Positions 22,334 through 34,560 of a stretch of DNA of 64,000 nucleotides are shown piece by piece. Source of the DNA: Lingula anatina (taxonomy: Eukaryota > Brachiopoda > Lingulata > Lingulida > Lingulidae); contig NW_019775432.1 in the NCBI RefSeq assembly GCF_001039355.2, forward strand, positions 350,155-414,154, in the 5' to 3' direction. The position numbers and the translations under genes are program-made. Position 1 is the stretch's first letter. Each line of letters opens with the position of its first letter. The notes under the pieces are model-generated. The model did not search any database. It was not told the origin of the DNA and was given only the letters and a program-made list of their open reading frames with translations.

Positions 22334-24605
22334 TTATTCTATATTGTTATTTATTTATTTATTTATTTTTTAATTTTATTTTTTTTCTGCAGGTGACCTC
22401 ATTCCATTTGATGCGTCATGCCAAAAAAATTCTTCTTGGAAATACTTAAGTAAGCCATTGATTATTGAATAGGATCATGACCCGCGGTCGATATGTGTAT
22501 TTGACAAAGATAAGCCATATGTGTACAAAATAGGCGTTGAAAACGTTGTACAAACCTTCGTTGTACAAACCGTCACAAACTAGATGCTTGCGTTCAATAA
22601 CACCCCCTCTGATGCCCTGAGGACAGTGTACCTTAAATGCTGAAGCATCCGATCCATCTGAATTTGACGAGTTACACACACACACACACACATGTATATT
22701 TGCACGCCACTGTGTCAGGCACAGGCACATTAAGTAACAGCAATTTATTTATTTATTTATTTATTCATTTATTTATTTATTTATTTATTTAACACATGCC
22801 TTTAGAATGTCTTTTTCTTTAGCTAGATCTACAAGCAGTGCAATTCAATAGCAGCTGTCAGTCATATAAAATGTTGTTTTGAATACTCACTGTTTGTCAC
22901 ATCCGGTACTCTTGTAAAGAGACCTGCTTTTTGTGCCGTTTGTTAGGTGACCTGTTAAATATAATAACATGGCAGATTATCATTTGTAATCACACCTCTT
23001 AATAGCTTAGCGCTGGCATACATGAAATCCAGAACGCTTCATTGGTGTGTGCCAACATAAGAGATAGGAATACATGAGGGGAGGAAAGTCCAAGGTACAT
23101 GTATGTTGGAGAGGTAAAATGCTATTGATAAAATGTCTGTGATGTCAAATCGACCCTTTATAGGGATTTTTCATGCACAACTTTGTTGTGTTGAGGTTTT
23201 GTGACTTTATTTATTTCGCCATTTTCTAAATAATATAAAAAAGCGCATCATTGTATTTCTCAAACTGCTGAAAACAGTATATCTATCAGAACTATCCCTT
23301 TTTGATGCCCTTTATTACAATTATAATTATGCATCTTGACGTGATCGTTAAATGCTTGAAAGTTACACAGAACACCAGCAAAGCTCTGTCAACGGGTAGT
23401 ATTCCTTCATGGCTTTGATCCAAGTGTATATTTTCAACATTTCAAAATTATTCATTATATTCCCGGAGACACTTCATGGATTTTGGTCTTTTAAGGAGCC
23501 CTTTATCGCAGTTTTTACCATTAAGTCATCCCTAAATGTCAGAACAACCTAACACCCCATTAAGACGCCTTCGTAAGCCCATAGAGCTGGGCCGATACAT
23601 ATATGTTCATATTATTGTCACGAAAATAAATCTCTTTAACTGTTCATCGTGATGCGATCGGTAAACGAGTGACAGTTTTACTTATCACTAGCAAAGCTTA
23701 GTTATCGATCAGTCCGTCTGGCGTGGACCCAAGTGCATATTTTCAACATTTTAAAATAAGTTATGATAATCATGTATGTACTACATGAGTCTCTGACCTT
23801 TTATGTTTTCACTAACGCAGTTTGAACAATAAAATGACTCTCTTTAACAACAAACTTACCTGTAATTTAGCTGCCTGAATCTAACCTTGCTAGGCCCTTA
23901 ACGACTGGCGCGATGTCAAATTCAAAACAACCAATGACGACCAAGGCTATTATTACCGACCCTTCCCGATAAAGAAAGGAGAAGACGACGGATTGAAAGA
24001 TAAATATATTTACCCAGTTATCTAGTGCATAGCACAATAACTTTTACAGACTAGTAAAAATCATACTACACGTACTTTTGTTTTGTCTAGAGTTTGTGAA
24101 TTTCTTCACTTTAGTATTTTCTAAATCATATAAGAAATCGCATCAAACTCTGCGTTTCTTAAACTGCGGATTGAAAGTGGGTACATCATCTGCCCAAACT
24201 ACCCAACAACCTTTTTGATGTCCTTTATTACCATTAAAGCTCATCGTGACGCCATGGTTAAACGATTGACAGTTTACACTTAACGCCAGCCAGAACTCGT
24301 ACTTATTTATTCAAGCCACGTTAACCAATCCATAATAGTAGTTATGTTACATTGAAAGGCGATCGATGCGGAGCATATAAACTTTCAACTTCTGACAGGA
24401 TTCAGTCTGTCCTGGTTTAGTGCATATATACGCTGATGGTATGTCATACATTTTTACTTTTCTTTATTCGTGAAAAATTTTGTAAAGACTTCTCCATGCG
24501 CTGCTAATCAATCTTCAGATTACGTGTTTGTGTGATTTACAGTGACAAAACATGCTAGTCTGAGACAAACTAGTGTCACCTTCGTCGTTTTTTATTACTT
24601 ATACC
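22021..24605. other. Intergenic: (ATTT)n repeats, no gene seen
   Basis: (ATTT)n tracts at about 22295-22370 and 22741-22790, and a CA repeat near 22677-22692. Short internal similarities occur around 23160-23420 and 24120-24290 (both with CATATAA, GCATCA and TTTGATG), hinting at an old tandem duplication. It should contain the upstream parts of the 22015 IAP (minus) and the 25703 IAP (plus); these start-to-start genes may share control sequence. Confidence 0.5.
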
Positions 24606-24609
24606 AAAT

Positions 24610-25290
24610 GAATGCAGGTTTTTTTATACATCAATGACTGCACAAATGTAGGCTGATTATATTTACCTACAAGCGCTAACGAACACAGCTTACATTGTAT
24701 GTATGTATGTGTTCTCTGGGCTTACAACATCTTTGTGCACGCATTGAATTTTTTAAACAATGTTTATTCAAAGGAAATGGAGGCAAATTGCCAAAAGCAT
24801 TGGATGCTCTCGTATTGAATGACGACTTCACCAAAGCAACTTCGTAAACAAAAAAATCCCCTCAAAGTGCAAAACCGATCGATAGATTAACGTGTAGGTT
24901 TTAAATGGGAGGGGATTCCCCTTTCTCAACTACCAGAAATTTCCCATACTGGCCTTGGATACCGAATATCCATATGCTGCTCAAAAAAATAACATGTCAC
25001 ACTGTCAGTTATCGAACAGGCACATGTACTTTTGATTTTGTGAAGAAGCTGAACCTACATGGAATGTTATATTGATAACCATTGTAGTATAGCAATCGTT
25101 GTACTCACAACTGTTTAATCGAAAATATCATACATCAACTTCATTTGATTGCTTTCTGATAAAAGAATTCGGTTCATTGCATATTTTCACTTACATAGAC
25201 CATAAGGGTGAATGCATGCATGTTTTTTTTTTCGTTGTTGTTATTGTAAAAAAAAATACCCGCACGCACGCACACATTCACACTTACTGT
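24610..25290. repeat. IAP upstream region, direct repeat unit 1
   Basis: Matches 27600-28190 in the same orientation: GAATGCAGGTTT, TTTACCTACAAGCGC, GACTTCACCAAAGCAAC, and CACGCACG near the end. It lies about 400 bp upstream of the two-exon IAP start. Confidence 0.8.
24911..24921. promoter_or_regulatory. Perfect palindromic kappaB-like site GGGGATTCCCC
   Basis: A complete 11 bp match to the palindromic kappaB consensus, about 790 bp upstream of the plus-strand IAP ATG (25703). No clear TATA box follows at the spacing seen at 8994-9187. Confidence 0.5.
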
Positions 25291-25702
25291 AAAGAACAGA
25301 CAGCCTTACACCCCATTGCAACCCGCCCACAGTCATAGGTAGTGCCACTGAGAGTGAGTAGTAAATTAACACAGCTACATCACAGAATAATGAAGTTAGA
25401 AAAAGTTAGTTGTGCAAAACAGGACAACAAATTGTACATGTAAGTTCATTGTTTTGCTCATATCTTTTCTCAGCCGTCATGCTGCATTGTCATCGTTAAA
25501 TTTAGATTTGGAGGTTGTAATTGGTTTTTGGATATATATTGTGTTTTATAGGAGTTTAGATAGGGTTGTGGCCTATGTTGTATTCTTTGAAATGCAGGAT
25601 ACCTAATACCGCAAAAGACTGTGTGATTATTTATTCATACGTGGATATTATTCGGAATTATGAAGGATGAAACGCATTTCGTAATTTTCTTTTAGAATTC
25701 CA

Positions 25703-27395
25703 ATGTCGGAGATGACATCAAGTCCTTCCCTTGGTCTCACGGCCTACACAGCCTCCACGCTAAGTAAAAGAGGAGACCACAATGAGTACAAGTTTGAGAT
25801 CGGCCGTTTGCTGTCCTTTAAGACCTGGCCGTCTGTTGCATCTAGTGCTCACCCTACACGCCTCGCGAGAGCAGGGTTCTATTATATGGGAAGAGGGGAA
25901 GAAGTGCGCTGTTATAGCTGTAATGTAGTGATAAAAGTCTGGGAATTCGGAGACAATCCTTTTAAGAAACACTCAGCGCTTTCTCCTCATTGTTTACATA
26001 TACTTGGACAAGATGAAAACAACGTTCCGATTATTGCACCGACCGATGACAAAACGACTCCATCCACGCAGCAGATACGCGCAGTAGCAGATCCACCAGG
26101 CAGCAGGCGGCCATTGTCTTCTCTATCGCTGTCCACAACACAATCCCGATCTCAACTGGATGAGCCAGACAACGCCACCGCGGCTGCTACATGTATCAAT
26201 ACTACGCCAATAAGTAGACAGTCTCCAAGTCCAGTTCCTCTCCAGAGTCATCTTAACTATCAAAACAGCTCTCCTGCTGATTCTATGCGAGACGAACTTA
26301 CAAGACTGGCGACTTTTCAAAGGTGAGGAATTATGTTTCGCTTTGCCACAAAATCCATCAGCATTTATTGAAAATAAAGCTGACTTCCCGGAAAATTTTC
26401 GCCATCGAGTCAGTCTCCACCTGTATTTCATACTGTTGATATAATTCTAATTTATAAACTCCGTTAACCACTTGCCTATAGCTGAGAAAAAAAAACTTAT
26501 GCAATTATTTCAAAATTTTAATATATTTTGGTATACCTGGTTAAATATGTATTGATAATTCATAGCAAATGCGGGTAGATGTAAAGCAAATAATTATTTT
26601 AGGGTTGTTTTAACGCTTTGTTGATTTTCAATTTTGCGATTTTAAACCCTCTATTCCTTTAATTCCAGTTTTCCCACCACGTGCCCTGTTAGACCGGCAG
26701 ATCTCGCTAGAGCCGGCTTCTTCTACGTGGATGTTGACGACATGGTGAAGTGTGCCTTCTGTGACGGAATGATCAGAAACTGGGAGAGAGGTGACCGCGC
26801 CTTTGACGAACACGCGAGACACTTCCCTAATTGTGCTTTTGTGAAACATTTTTCGAAGTTAGATAGCCATTCCAATATTGACCGAAGTGATAAAGAAGTA
26901 TATGCAAAAAGATGCCATTTCAATCTTAAATCTTGCGTTTTTGTTGGCCCTGAAAGAGACTCAGTTAACTCAAATGTTGGCTATTTTCACACCCCGCAGC
27001 GTGACCCCAGTGTTAATGAGGTAATACGTAACGGTTCTCTAAATTTCCCTAGTAACACCCGCAATGTTGGCGATTTCAAAATTGACGCCCCATGTACCGC
27101 GTCTAGTGAAAATTCTGGCAACACATTCAGTTTTACGGACACCGGAGGTGGTCCTGAAAGCGACACACCAGATTTCAATTATAACCAGATACGTGCCTTA
27201 GATTCAAGTCACACCTCTCTTGTTTCTCCAATTTTTGATGATCAAGCAAGGTTTACCCTAAATGCCACAACCCAAGAAGAATTAACATTAGAGACATCTC
27301 CATCGACTTTTTTTTGCACGAATATTTTGGATAAGTTGAACTCTTTATTAAGAGGGTTAGGGGGTTCTATCTGTGGTCTACATTGTAAAAAATGA
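25703..27395 (+). CDS. Two-exon IAP with two BIRs and a novel tail; no third BIR, UBA or RING (448 aa)
   Basis: Exons 25703-26322 and 26669-27395. The join is CAAAG|GTGAGG ... aattccag|TTTTCCC, in phase (2), and conserved with the 38742 gene. ATG 25703 follows an acceptor (tttcttttag). BIR1 is in exon 1 (CYSC...HSALSPHC). BIR2 begins across the junction (FQSFPTTCPVRPADLARAGF) and ends CAFC...EHARHFPNC. After BIR2 the sequence departs from the sister gene: a Ser/Thr/Asn-rich tail of about 180 residues with no recognised domain, ending in a short hydrophobic stretch and a Cys-containing end (GSICGLHCKK). The open frame argues for a functional derivative. Without RING it cannot be an E3 by itself; it may sequester IAP partners or caspases. 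That is inference. Confidence 0.8.
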
Positions 27396-27599
27396 AAAAA
27401 ATATACACCGTCATGTATATAGCTGGCCCAGGTCTATGTACCATCGTCTGTAGTAAATTTCATTATTTTTAATTGCAAAATTGACGTTGTAATTTTAAAA
27501 AGACCATGCAATATTGCTCAATTATGAAAGAAATCTTATCCACTAGTCTAAGTGCCCATTTAGCTGCTTTTGAGAGAAATGGGAAGATGGGTTGTGTAT

Positions 27600-28190
27600 A
27601 TGAATGCAGGTTTCTTTTAACATCAAGTGCTGCATTAGGCTGATTATACATGTATTTACCTACAAGCGCCAGCTAACACAGCTCACATTGTATTTTCTCT
27701 CTACCATTGTGCACGTATTGAATGGCGACTTCACCAAAGCAACTACGTAAACAAAGCAACAACAAAAATGCCCTGAATGTACAAAAACGATAAATAGGTT
27801 AATACGTAGGTTTAGAATAGATTTCCAAATTTAGATGCTGAAGTTGCATATTTTGTTTGAGAAAGAACATAATGCACTGCAGAAAGGGATAAATATGTCA
27901 ATTATCGAACAGGTAGTTCTGGGTCTGTGAAGAACATTACACTGACTTCACATGGAAGGCTTTATTGATAATCATTTTAGTAAAGCAATGATTGTACTTA
28001 CAATCAATCGTTTAGATCTAATCATATTGATTGGTGTCCACTAAAGTGCACGTAATTGAATATTTTCATCTATGGAGACCATAAGTGTGTATGTGCGCAT
28101 ACGATTTTTAACGTTATTGTTATTGTATAAAAAAGTACACGCACGCACGAACACATTCACAGTTACAGTTTATACCGTAGGTATTTATAC
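27600..28190. repeat. IAP upstream region, direct repeat unit 2
   Basis: Second copy of 24610-25290, downstream of the RING-less IAP. In unit 1 this block leads into an IAP gene; here it leads only to the scrambled relic near 29.1 kb. Confidence 0.8.
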
Positions 28191-29040
28191 AATTAACCGT
28201 ATTTTTATCAGCAAACTTTACACAATGAGAAAATATCTCTCTGTTGTTTTGCTCTTGGGCGAATATTATCAGTCGATGTTTTGGTGAATTTGTGTCAGGA
28301 ATACTTAAAGCCGTCAGAGAGTCAAATTTTAATGACGTCTGTCGTATGGCGCTGCAATATATTGATTTTATTTTCAAGTCATAATCCGCACCAGACTATC
28401 CAAGCCCCTTAACTAAACTTAGAAACATCACGCGGGAGCGAAAGGGGATTCCCCTTGTATCTTTAAACTAATACGTCGAATTTGCACCGGCAATGGCTTA
28501 TAGAGGGAGTATTGTTGTTGTTGAGACTGCGAATACACCATACTATAATAAAATGTATGTTCGTGATATCATGATATACAGAATAACTACTTTTTAAAAT
28601 AACCGTAGTGTACTCAGAATATAACATTATGCAAGTGTAGCACAGACGCACGCGCACACACTGAGTATTAAGTCGTCACGTAAACTATGTATTTCAATCT
28701 CTAAATAGATATGGGGACAATAAAGAGGCATCACGAAGACTTTTTACTTACATGCAGATCAACACGTTGACACATTTCACCCACCTTCCTCATAAACAAA
28801 AAAATCTCAAACATATATTACCATTACAGTTTTAAAATGGATTATTATTTTTAATTTTGGAAACGAGTCTGTAATTCAAGGAATAGTAAATATATAAAAC
28901 TCTCTGCACGAACGTCATCAGTCATTAAATGTTTCATTGCACCTCATTAAAATGCTGCAAAATATATAAAAAACAATTTTGCTCATAGCTATGCAAAGTT
29001 TCTGATTTTAATAAGTTATGTGTAAGAGGTAAAATTGCAA
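28191..29040. other. Spacer with one kappaB-like site, no gene seen
   Basis: AT-rich, with only short open frames. It holds the GGGGATTCCCC palindrome at 28444-28454 (listed separately). An intact IAP would be expected here if the repeat unit had been duplicated whole; none is seen. Confidence 0.5.
28444..28454. promoter_or_regulatory. Perfect palindromic kappaB-like site GGGGATTCCCC
   Basis: Identical to the site at 24911-24921, but just beyond the aligned part of the repeat. The nearest downstream IAP trace is the relic at 29050-29176. Confidence 0.45.
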
Positions 29041-29049
29041 GAATTTACC

Positions 29050-29176
29050 ACTAAATTAATCATTCTAAAAACTTTTTCACAGTGCCGCTAATAGCACTCC
29101 TGCGGATGGTGACCGCGCGCTTGACGAACACGCCAGACTCTTCCCGCGGTGTACTTTCGTGAAATTTCATTTATAG
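29050..29176. pseudogene. Scrambled IAP relic: RING tail (-) joined head-on to BIR fragment (+)
   Basis: Minus-strand 29106-29061 reads as the end of an IAP RING (RSAISGTVKKFL, then stop) and matches RSAIRGTVKAFL at the end of the 36072 gene. It abuts plus-strand 29107-29176, which reads as the end of a BIR2 (GDRALDEHARLFPRCTFV) and stops soon after. Two pieces of an IAP are therefore fused in opposite orientation, implying inversion and deletion of a former gene copy. Confidence 0.75.
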
Positions 29177-29484
29177 TAAGTTGTAATCCCAATTTTGATC
29201 AAAACAATAACGTAGTTTGTACATGTACAAGCTTTGAATAAGGATTCGAAGTGCTGTATTTACATGTACATGTGCCAGTACCCGTATATATTCAAATGCT
29301 GTACAGTATTCATCAGCAATAAATTATTCTATGCAGTTGAAATAAGTTATATATATCATGACATTTGTTATGTTATTTATGCTATGAATCAAAAATAATT
29401 TCAATCAAAATATTTATCTTCATTATTTTAATACATGTACTATTGGGTTCATACCTATTCTCTGTGAAATATGTTGATTTTAGG

Positions 29485-29641
29485 CAGGCCCGTAGCCATA
29501 AATTTCAAAAGGGGGTTCTTTTTCTGAAAAAGTGGACCTTTTACCATGAAACTTTCATGTACCTTAATTAACTTTCACCCGGAGGGGACCTTTTCCCTGC
29601 AAAAAGAGGGGTTCTTTCGAACCCCCCTGTCTACGGGCCTG
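29485..29641. mobile_element. ~157 bp MITE, CAGGCCCGTAGCC family
   Basis: Starts CAGGCCCGTAGCC and ends CTACGGGCCTG. The interior (GGTTCTTTTTCTGAAAAAGT, GTTCTTTCGAACCCCCC) is shared with 31674-31842 and, inverted, 60911-61063. Flanks ttagg and ttagt resemble a decayed 5 bp target duplication. Confidence 0.8.
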
Positions 29642-29896
29642 TTAGTGGTAACTGCAATTGAAATTATTTGCAATGTTTAATGTTTTTTATAAAGGGTGTA
29701 TAAGCTAGGAACAAAATATATTGTAATGTTAATAAATAGAATGATGCAAAAGCATTTGATTAAACTTGACAATAATTGCATCTTTAAGTTGCTGTTTAGA
29801 TTTTCCAGCATAAAAAGACATAATTTCACAATATTTTTTATTTGCTCATTTTTATTTCATCTTTATTCAAACATGGATCACTTTATACCACCAGTA

Positions 29897-29904
<8 letters not shown>

Positions 29905-29936
<32 letters not shown>
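29905..29936. repeat. (CT)n microsatellite
   Basis: About 16 TC units in a stretch without a recognised gene. Confidence 0.95.
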
Positions 29937-29939
<3 letters not shown>

Positions 29940-30332
29940 GCAGTGAATTTATTTGATAATTCTTTGTTTGACAATAAGCATCGATAATAAGAGCAATATT
30001 GTGTCATTCTTCAGCACATCACACCGGTAGCTGTCTTCATTTTAGCTCTTCTCCATATCACCATTAAAATTGGCAAAAGAGCACTGCTAAAATTAAATAC
30101 CGAAGGAAAGCAAACAGGAATCTTAAACAATTTTTTTAAAAAATAGAGATATGCTATCTCTCCATTCAGCTGGTTTTGTGAGAGAGGGGAAGGGGTTTAC
30201 GTGACCCTGTTTGTTGTTGTCCATTCTTTCCAGACATGAACTTAATAACACCCGTGTATCTAAAAATAACTTTGTTTGCGTTAAGTAAATATTTAAACGG
30301 TATGCTCGATAATCATGTCACATGTACATGTA

Positions 30333-30569
30333 TCACGACCTCCAAAGCAGCGTTCCATAGACACACACTATGACCACTATTAACACGGCACCTGCAACCA
30401 TCCAAGGAACGCTCCCGTGAATAAACCCCCATACTATAGCTGCAATGCTTAGTCCTATCAGTATGAAACCAAGCAATACACAACAACACGACCCTAACTT
30501 TTTGTCACTTGTAGAAGTCGTCACCAAAGGAGAGCTATCCGATTCCTCCGCACAGTGATCTAGTTCCAT
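30333..30569 (-). CDS. Small two-pass membrane protein (78 aa), unrecognised
   Basis: ATG 30569. The N-terminus (MELDHCAEESDSSPLV) is acidic and Ser/Thr-rich. A Cys cluster (GSCCC) then opens the first hydrophobic segment (VLLGFILIGLSIAAIVWGF). A short loop (IHGSVP) leads to the second segment (WMVAGAVLIVVIVCVY), and the protein ends LLWRS. The cysteines at the membrane edge could be palmitoylated. No family is recognised. The tandem duplicate at 32925-32683 is broken, so only this copy can make the whole protein. A single exon is assumed; a short hairpin membrane protein is the most that can be said. Confidence 0.6.
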   Translation of the reverse strand: MELDHCAEESDSSPLVTTSTSDKKLGSCCCVLLGFILIGLSIAAIVWGFIHGSVPWMVAGAVLIVVIVCVYGTLLWRS

Positions 30570-31673
30570 GTTTGACTTTCAGGAAGATATCTAAAATATT
30601 TTGTTTACAAAGGGTTTAATTTAAGCTCGACGTGCTCCAATGCAACGTTGCAAAGAATAGAGTACATGAACTGTGGAGAAAGATTGTCTACCACCGTCCT
30701 ACTGCAGTTTTATTTCGCAGCATTGGATGTACAACTATAGTACATGTATGCTTAGTCACCCGATCCCATAAAGCGATCTCTGGTAGAAGTCCTTACATTT
30801 ACTGTAACCGTCTTTTTAAGGAAACATTCTCTCATTCACAACAGACGCCTTCCCATGAAAGACGTACCTCCGACGGATTCCGACGAAAGTCTTAGCCACA
30901 TTTTTCAAAAATCCCAAGAAATAATGTTAACTAATGTTTACCAAGTTTTCTTATGTTTGCAGCACAGTAAAATGTACTTAATATCGAACAGCATCCTTTT
31001 CGTAAGGATTTTTTTCCTTCTTTACCAGAATATTTTTTTCTTGTAAAATACCCAGCTGGGCTTTGTTTGTCGTTTATCTCTACATATGAAATACTTTCTC
31101 TGGGACTAGTGTGCTGGTATCAGAGAATCAACTATATTAGTTTAGTTATATAGTGCGTTAATCATTTTAATCCTTGCTATATCTCTGAGAAACTTGTTAA
31201 GACCCTAAGCGATCTGAAAAAGAAAACAAATAATCAAATAATTTCTAAGAAAAGGGAAAATTAATTTATAAACAGTGAAACAAAAATAAATCAATATCTC
31301 CTACTTGATCGGTAAGTAGACACAGTAATTCAAATTTATGCTCATGATCAGACACATTTTTGTATTACATGGGTAACATTTATTTGGTCATTTACCTTTA
31401 TAACATGCTGTGTGAGAGCTGTCATATCTACGTGGAATTTTATGATGCAGGATACCTAATCTGGAAGAGAAACAATCATTGATTCGTCAGCTAGATAACC
31501 AGAAAAACAGACTGATTTTCATTATATACTCTCTAATTGAATAAATTTACTAAAGTTGTTAAAATGAGAATTAATTGTACGAATTCAGGGTTTGAATGAG
31601 CAGAATTTCAGTGCATCCGCCAGGCGGCCGAACATTATCTACTAGTACGCTTGATAAACAGTTCATGTTACAT

Positions 31674-31842
31674 CAGGCCCGTAGCCAGCAATTTCAAAAG
31701 GGGGGTTCTTTTTCTGAAAAAGTGGACCTTTTACCATAAAAACTTCATGTACCTAGATCAAATTTTACCCAGAGTGGACCTTTTTCCCAGCAAAAGGGGT
31801 GGTTCTTTCGAACCCCCCGAACCCCCCCTGGCTACGGGCCTG
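31674..31842. mobile_element. 169 bp MITE, CAGGCCCGTAGCC family, TSD TACAT
   Basis: Ends CAGGCCCGTAGCC and GGCTACGGGCCTG, with TACAT at 31669-31673 and 31843-31847. The tandem duplicate near 34020-34040 lacks it, so insertion followed the duplication or it was lost from unit 2. Confidence 0.88.
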
Positions 31843-32639
31843 TACATATTTACCCATAATTAACAGGCCGTGTAAGATGTCGCCCCTTAAATTGTCGTGT
31901 TTTAATATATTTCAAATCCGTTGATGTAAAACATTTTTGGTCCAAACAGCCATTTTGAGTCGATTTCTGATATCACGTAACTTGGAATTAAAGATCTTCA
32001 AATAGTACACTGCATCAATATTACTAACTTCACTAACAGGAACCAAAGCTCTATCAGCGTATCAATAAACTGAAGATGAAACTACATATGTCCTTCTACT
32101 GGTAGACTATCTAACAATTTAGGCTTAATGTCTACCATCACGACACACACACAGATCGCTACTGATACTTATCTCACTCGAAACACTATATACATGGAAT
32201 TAATAACATGCAAAATACCGTTAATGAACATCAGCTAGGGTTGTAGTACCTGCTTGTAAAGTCACGTGATACTGCGTCAGGTGACAATGGAGTGGAAATA
32301 TTCACGCATTCTGTTTTGTTGTTGTTGGAATGCTTTTGTTGCGAAACGTGTTATATGCAAGGTCATCTCAACTGATTCTAGACGCCAGAGAGTTCGCAAT
32401 AGTTGGAAATAAGTGGAAAAACTTAGGAACTGCAATTGTATTTAGTTTGTATTTTGTCTACCTTGTTAGGCCTCAGATATTACATGTAGCAAGTAGCTTG
32501 TCTTTTTTTTTCTTTTTTTATTTCACTTGTTGCATTTAATTCACTTTCCCTTGTTGCCGTTTTCCATACTCTACAAGTATAAACTAAAATAACGCTCATG
32601 TATTTTAAAGTAACTTGGAATTTTGTTAGCGTTATGTAA

Positions 32640-34560
32640 AGGCTTTAAGGCATCCCTATCGGTATACTTGATAATCATGTCACATATCACGTCCTACAAA
32701 GCAGCATTGCATAGACACCCAATATGACCACTATTAACACGGCACCTGCAACCACCCAGGGTACGCTGTCGTGAATAAACCCCCATATTATAGCTGCAAC
32801 GCTTAGTCCTATCAGTATAAATCAAAGCAATACACAACAACACGACATTGACTTTTTTTGTCATTTTTAGAAGTCGGAGGAATTGGAGAGCTATCCCATT
32901 CGTCCGTAGAGTGATCTAGTTCCATATTCGCTTTTCAGGAAGATGCCTAAAATATTTATTTTGCTTTCAAAGAGTTTTTTTACGCTTGACGTGCTCCAAT
33001 GCAAAGTTGCAAAGAATAGAGTACTGCGTCGAAATATTGTCTATCACCGTTCTTCTGCAGTTTTATTTCGCAGCAGCGAATATACAACCATTGAATATAC
33101 AACTATAGTGTATGTATGTTTAGTCATCCGATCCCATAAAGCCATCTCTGGTAGAAGTCCTTACATTTACTGTAACCGTCTTTTTAAGGAAACATTCTCT
33201 CATTCACAACAGACGCCTTCCCATGAAAGACCTCCGACGGATTCTGACAAGAGTCTTAGCATCATTTTTCAATAGTCCTCAGAAAAAATGTTAGCCAGGT
33301 TTTCTTATGTTTGCAGAGTAAATTGAACATAATATCGAACAGCATTCCTTTGGATAAAGATTTTAATACTTCTTTACCAGAATATTTTGTGTCTCGTAGT
33401 ATAGTTGTGCCTTCCCTTTAGATCATTGTTCATTGTTCTTAACCCCACATATGAAATACTTTGTCCGGGGTTAGTGAACTGGTATCACTATCAGAACATC
33501 ATCTATATTAGTTACTCATATTGTGTGTTTATCATTGTAATTCCTGCTATATCTCTGCGAAACTTGTTAGTGCCATTAGCGATCTGAAATAAAGGAAAAA
33601 GGGCAAATTATTTCTAAAAAGGGGTTTAATTAATTTATAAACGGTGAAACAATAACGAATCAATATCTCTTACTTGATCGGTAAGTACACAGAGTAGATT
33701 AAATTTATGCTCATGATCAGACATTTTTTTGTTTGACATGGGTTATTTTTATTTGGTCATTTACCTTTATAACATGCTGTGTGAGGGCTGTGATATCTAC
33801 GTGGAATTTTATGATGCAGTACACCTCTGAAAGAGAAACAATCATTGATTTATCATCCAATTAAACACAATCCCTTTATGTACTCTATGATTGAATAAAT
33901 TAACTAAAGTTTTTAAAATGAGAAGTAGTTGTAAAAATTTAGAATGAGCAGAACTTCAGTGCATCCTCCAAATTTACGTGACAGGCCGCCGAGCATTATC
34001 TACTAGTACACTTGATAAACAGTTTTTATTTACACATAATATAAAAGCCGTGTAAGGTGTTACCACTTAAATTGTTGCGTTTTAATATAATTCATATCCG
34101 TTGATGTAAAACATTTTTGGTCCAGACACCCACATTCTTGTGATTAAAGATTGTCAAAAAACTTCAATATTACTAACTTCACTAATGGGTAGCATATCTC
34201 AATCAACGTTTGAATGAGCTGAAAATGAAACTATTCAAATCCTTCTGGACCATCTTATAATTTAGTCTAACATTGCTCTCTCAATGTGATTCCCACTACT
34301 GATAATTATCTCACTCAAAGCAAAATATAACACGAAAAATACCGTAAAAATGAACTGATGTTCGTTTCACGTCTCGGCTTTTTGTATCTACTAGTAAAGT
34401 CTTATGATGTTGTGTCAAGTGACAATGGACTGAAAATATTCGCGTTTTGTTGTTGGTTAAATGCATTTGTTGCGACGCGTGTTGTACGCAAGGTAATGCC
34501 AATAGACACCTGAGAGTTTCGCATTAGTTGGAAATAAAAGCAATGGAAAAACGTAGAAAC
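32640..34560. repeat. Tandem duplication, unit 2
   Basis: Second copy of 30240-32560, shorter because it lacks the MITE and has small deletions. Confidence 0.85.
32683..32925 (-). pseudogene. Broken duplicate of the small membrane protein
   Basis: ATG 32925 is kept (MELDHSTDEWDSSP). A small length change near the Lys/Ser stretch shifts frame, and the original frame also carries TGA where the intact copy has GGT. The rest aligns at nucleotide level (ACTGATAGGACTAAGCGTTG), but both hydrophobic segments are lost. Confidence 0.75.

Larger units (their letters stand above)
30240..32560. repeat. Tandem duplication, unit 1 (~2.3 kb)
   Basis: Matches 32640-34560 in order: the small membrane protein gene, GACGTGCTCCAATGCAA, AGAAGTCCTTACATTTACTG, ACTTGATCGGTAAGTA, and TTGATGTAAAACATTTTTGG. 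Unit 1 carries an extra element at 31674-31842 absent from unit 2. Confidence 0.85.

Noticed and set aside
22295-22790. CRISPR-like spaced repeats
   Set aside because: These are (ATTT)n microsatellites in eukaryotic DNA with no unique spacers.
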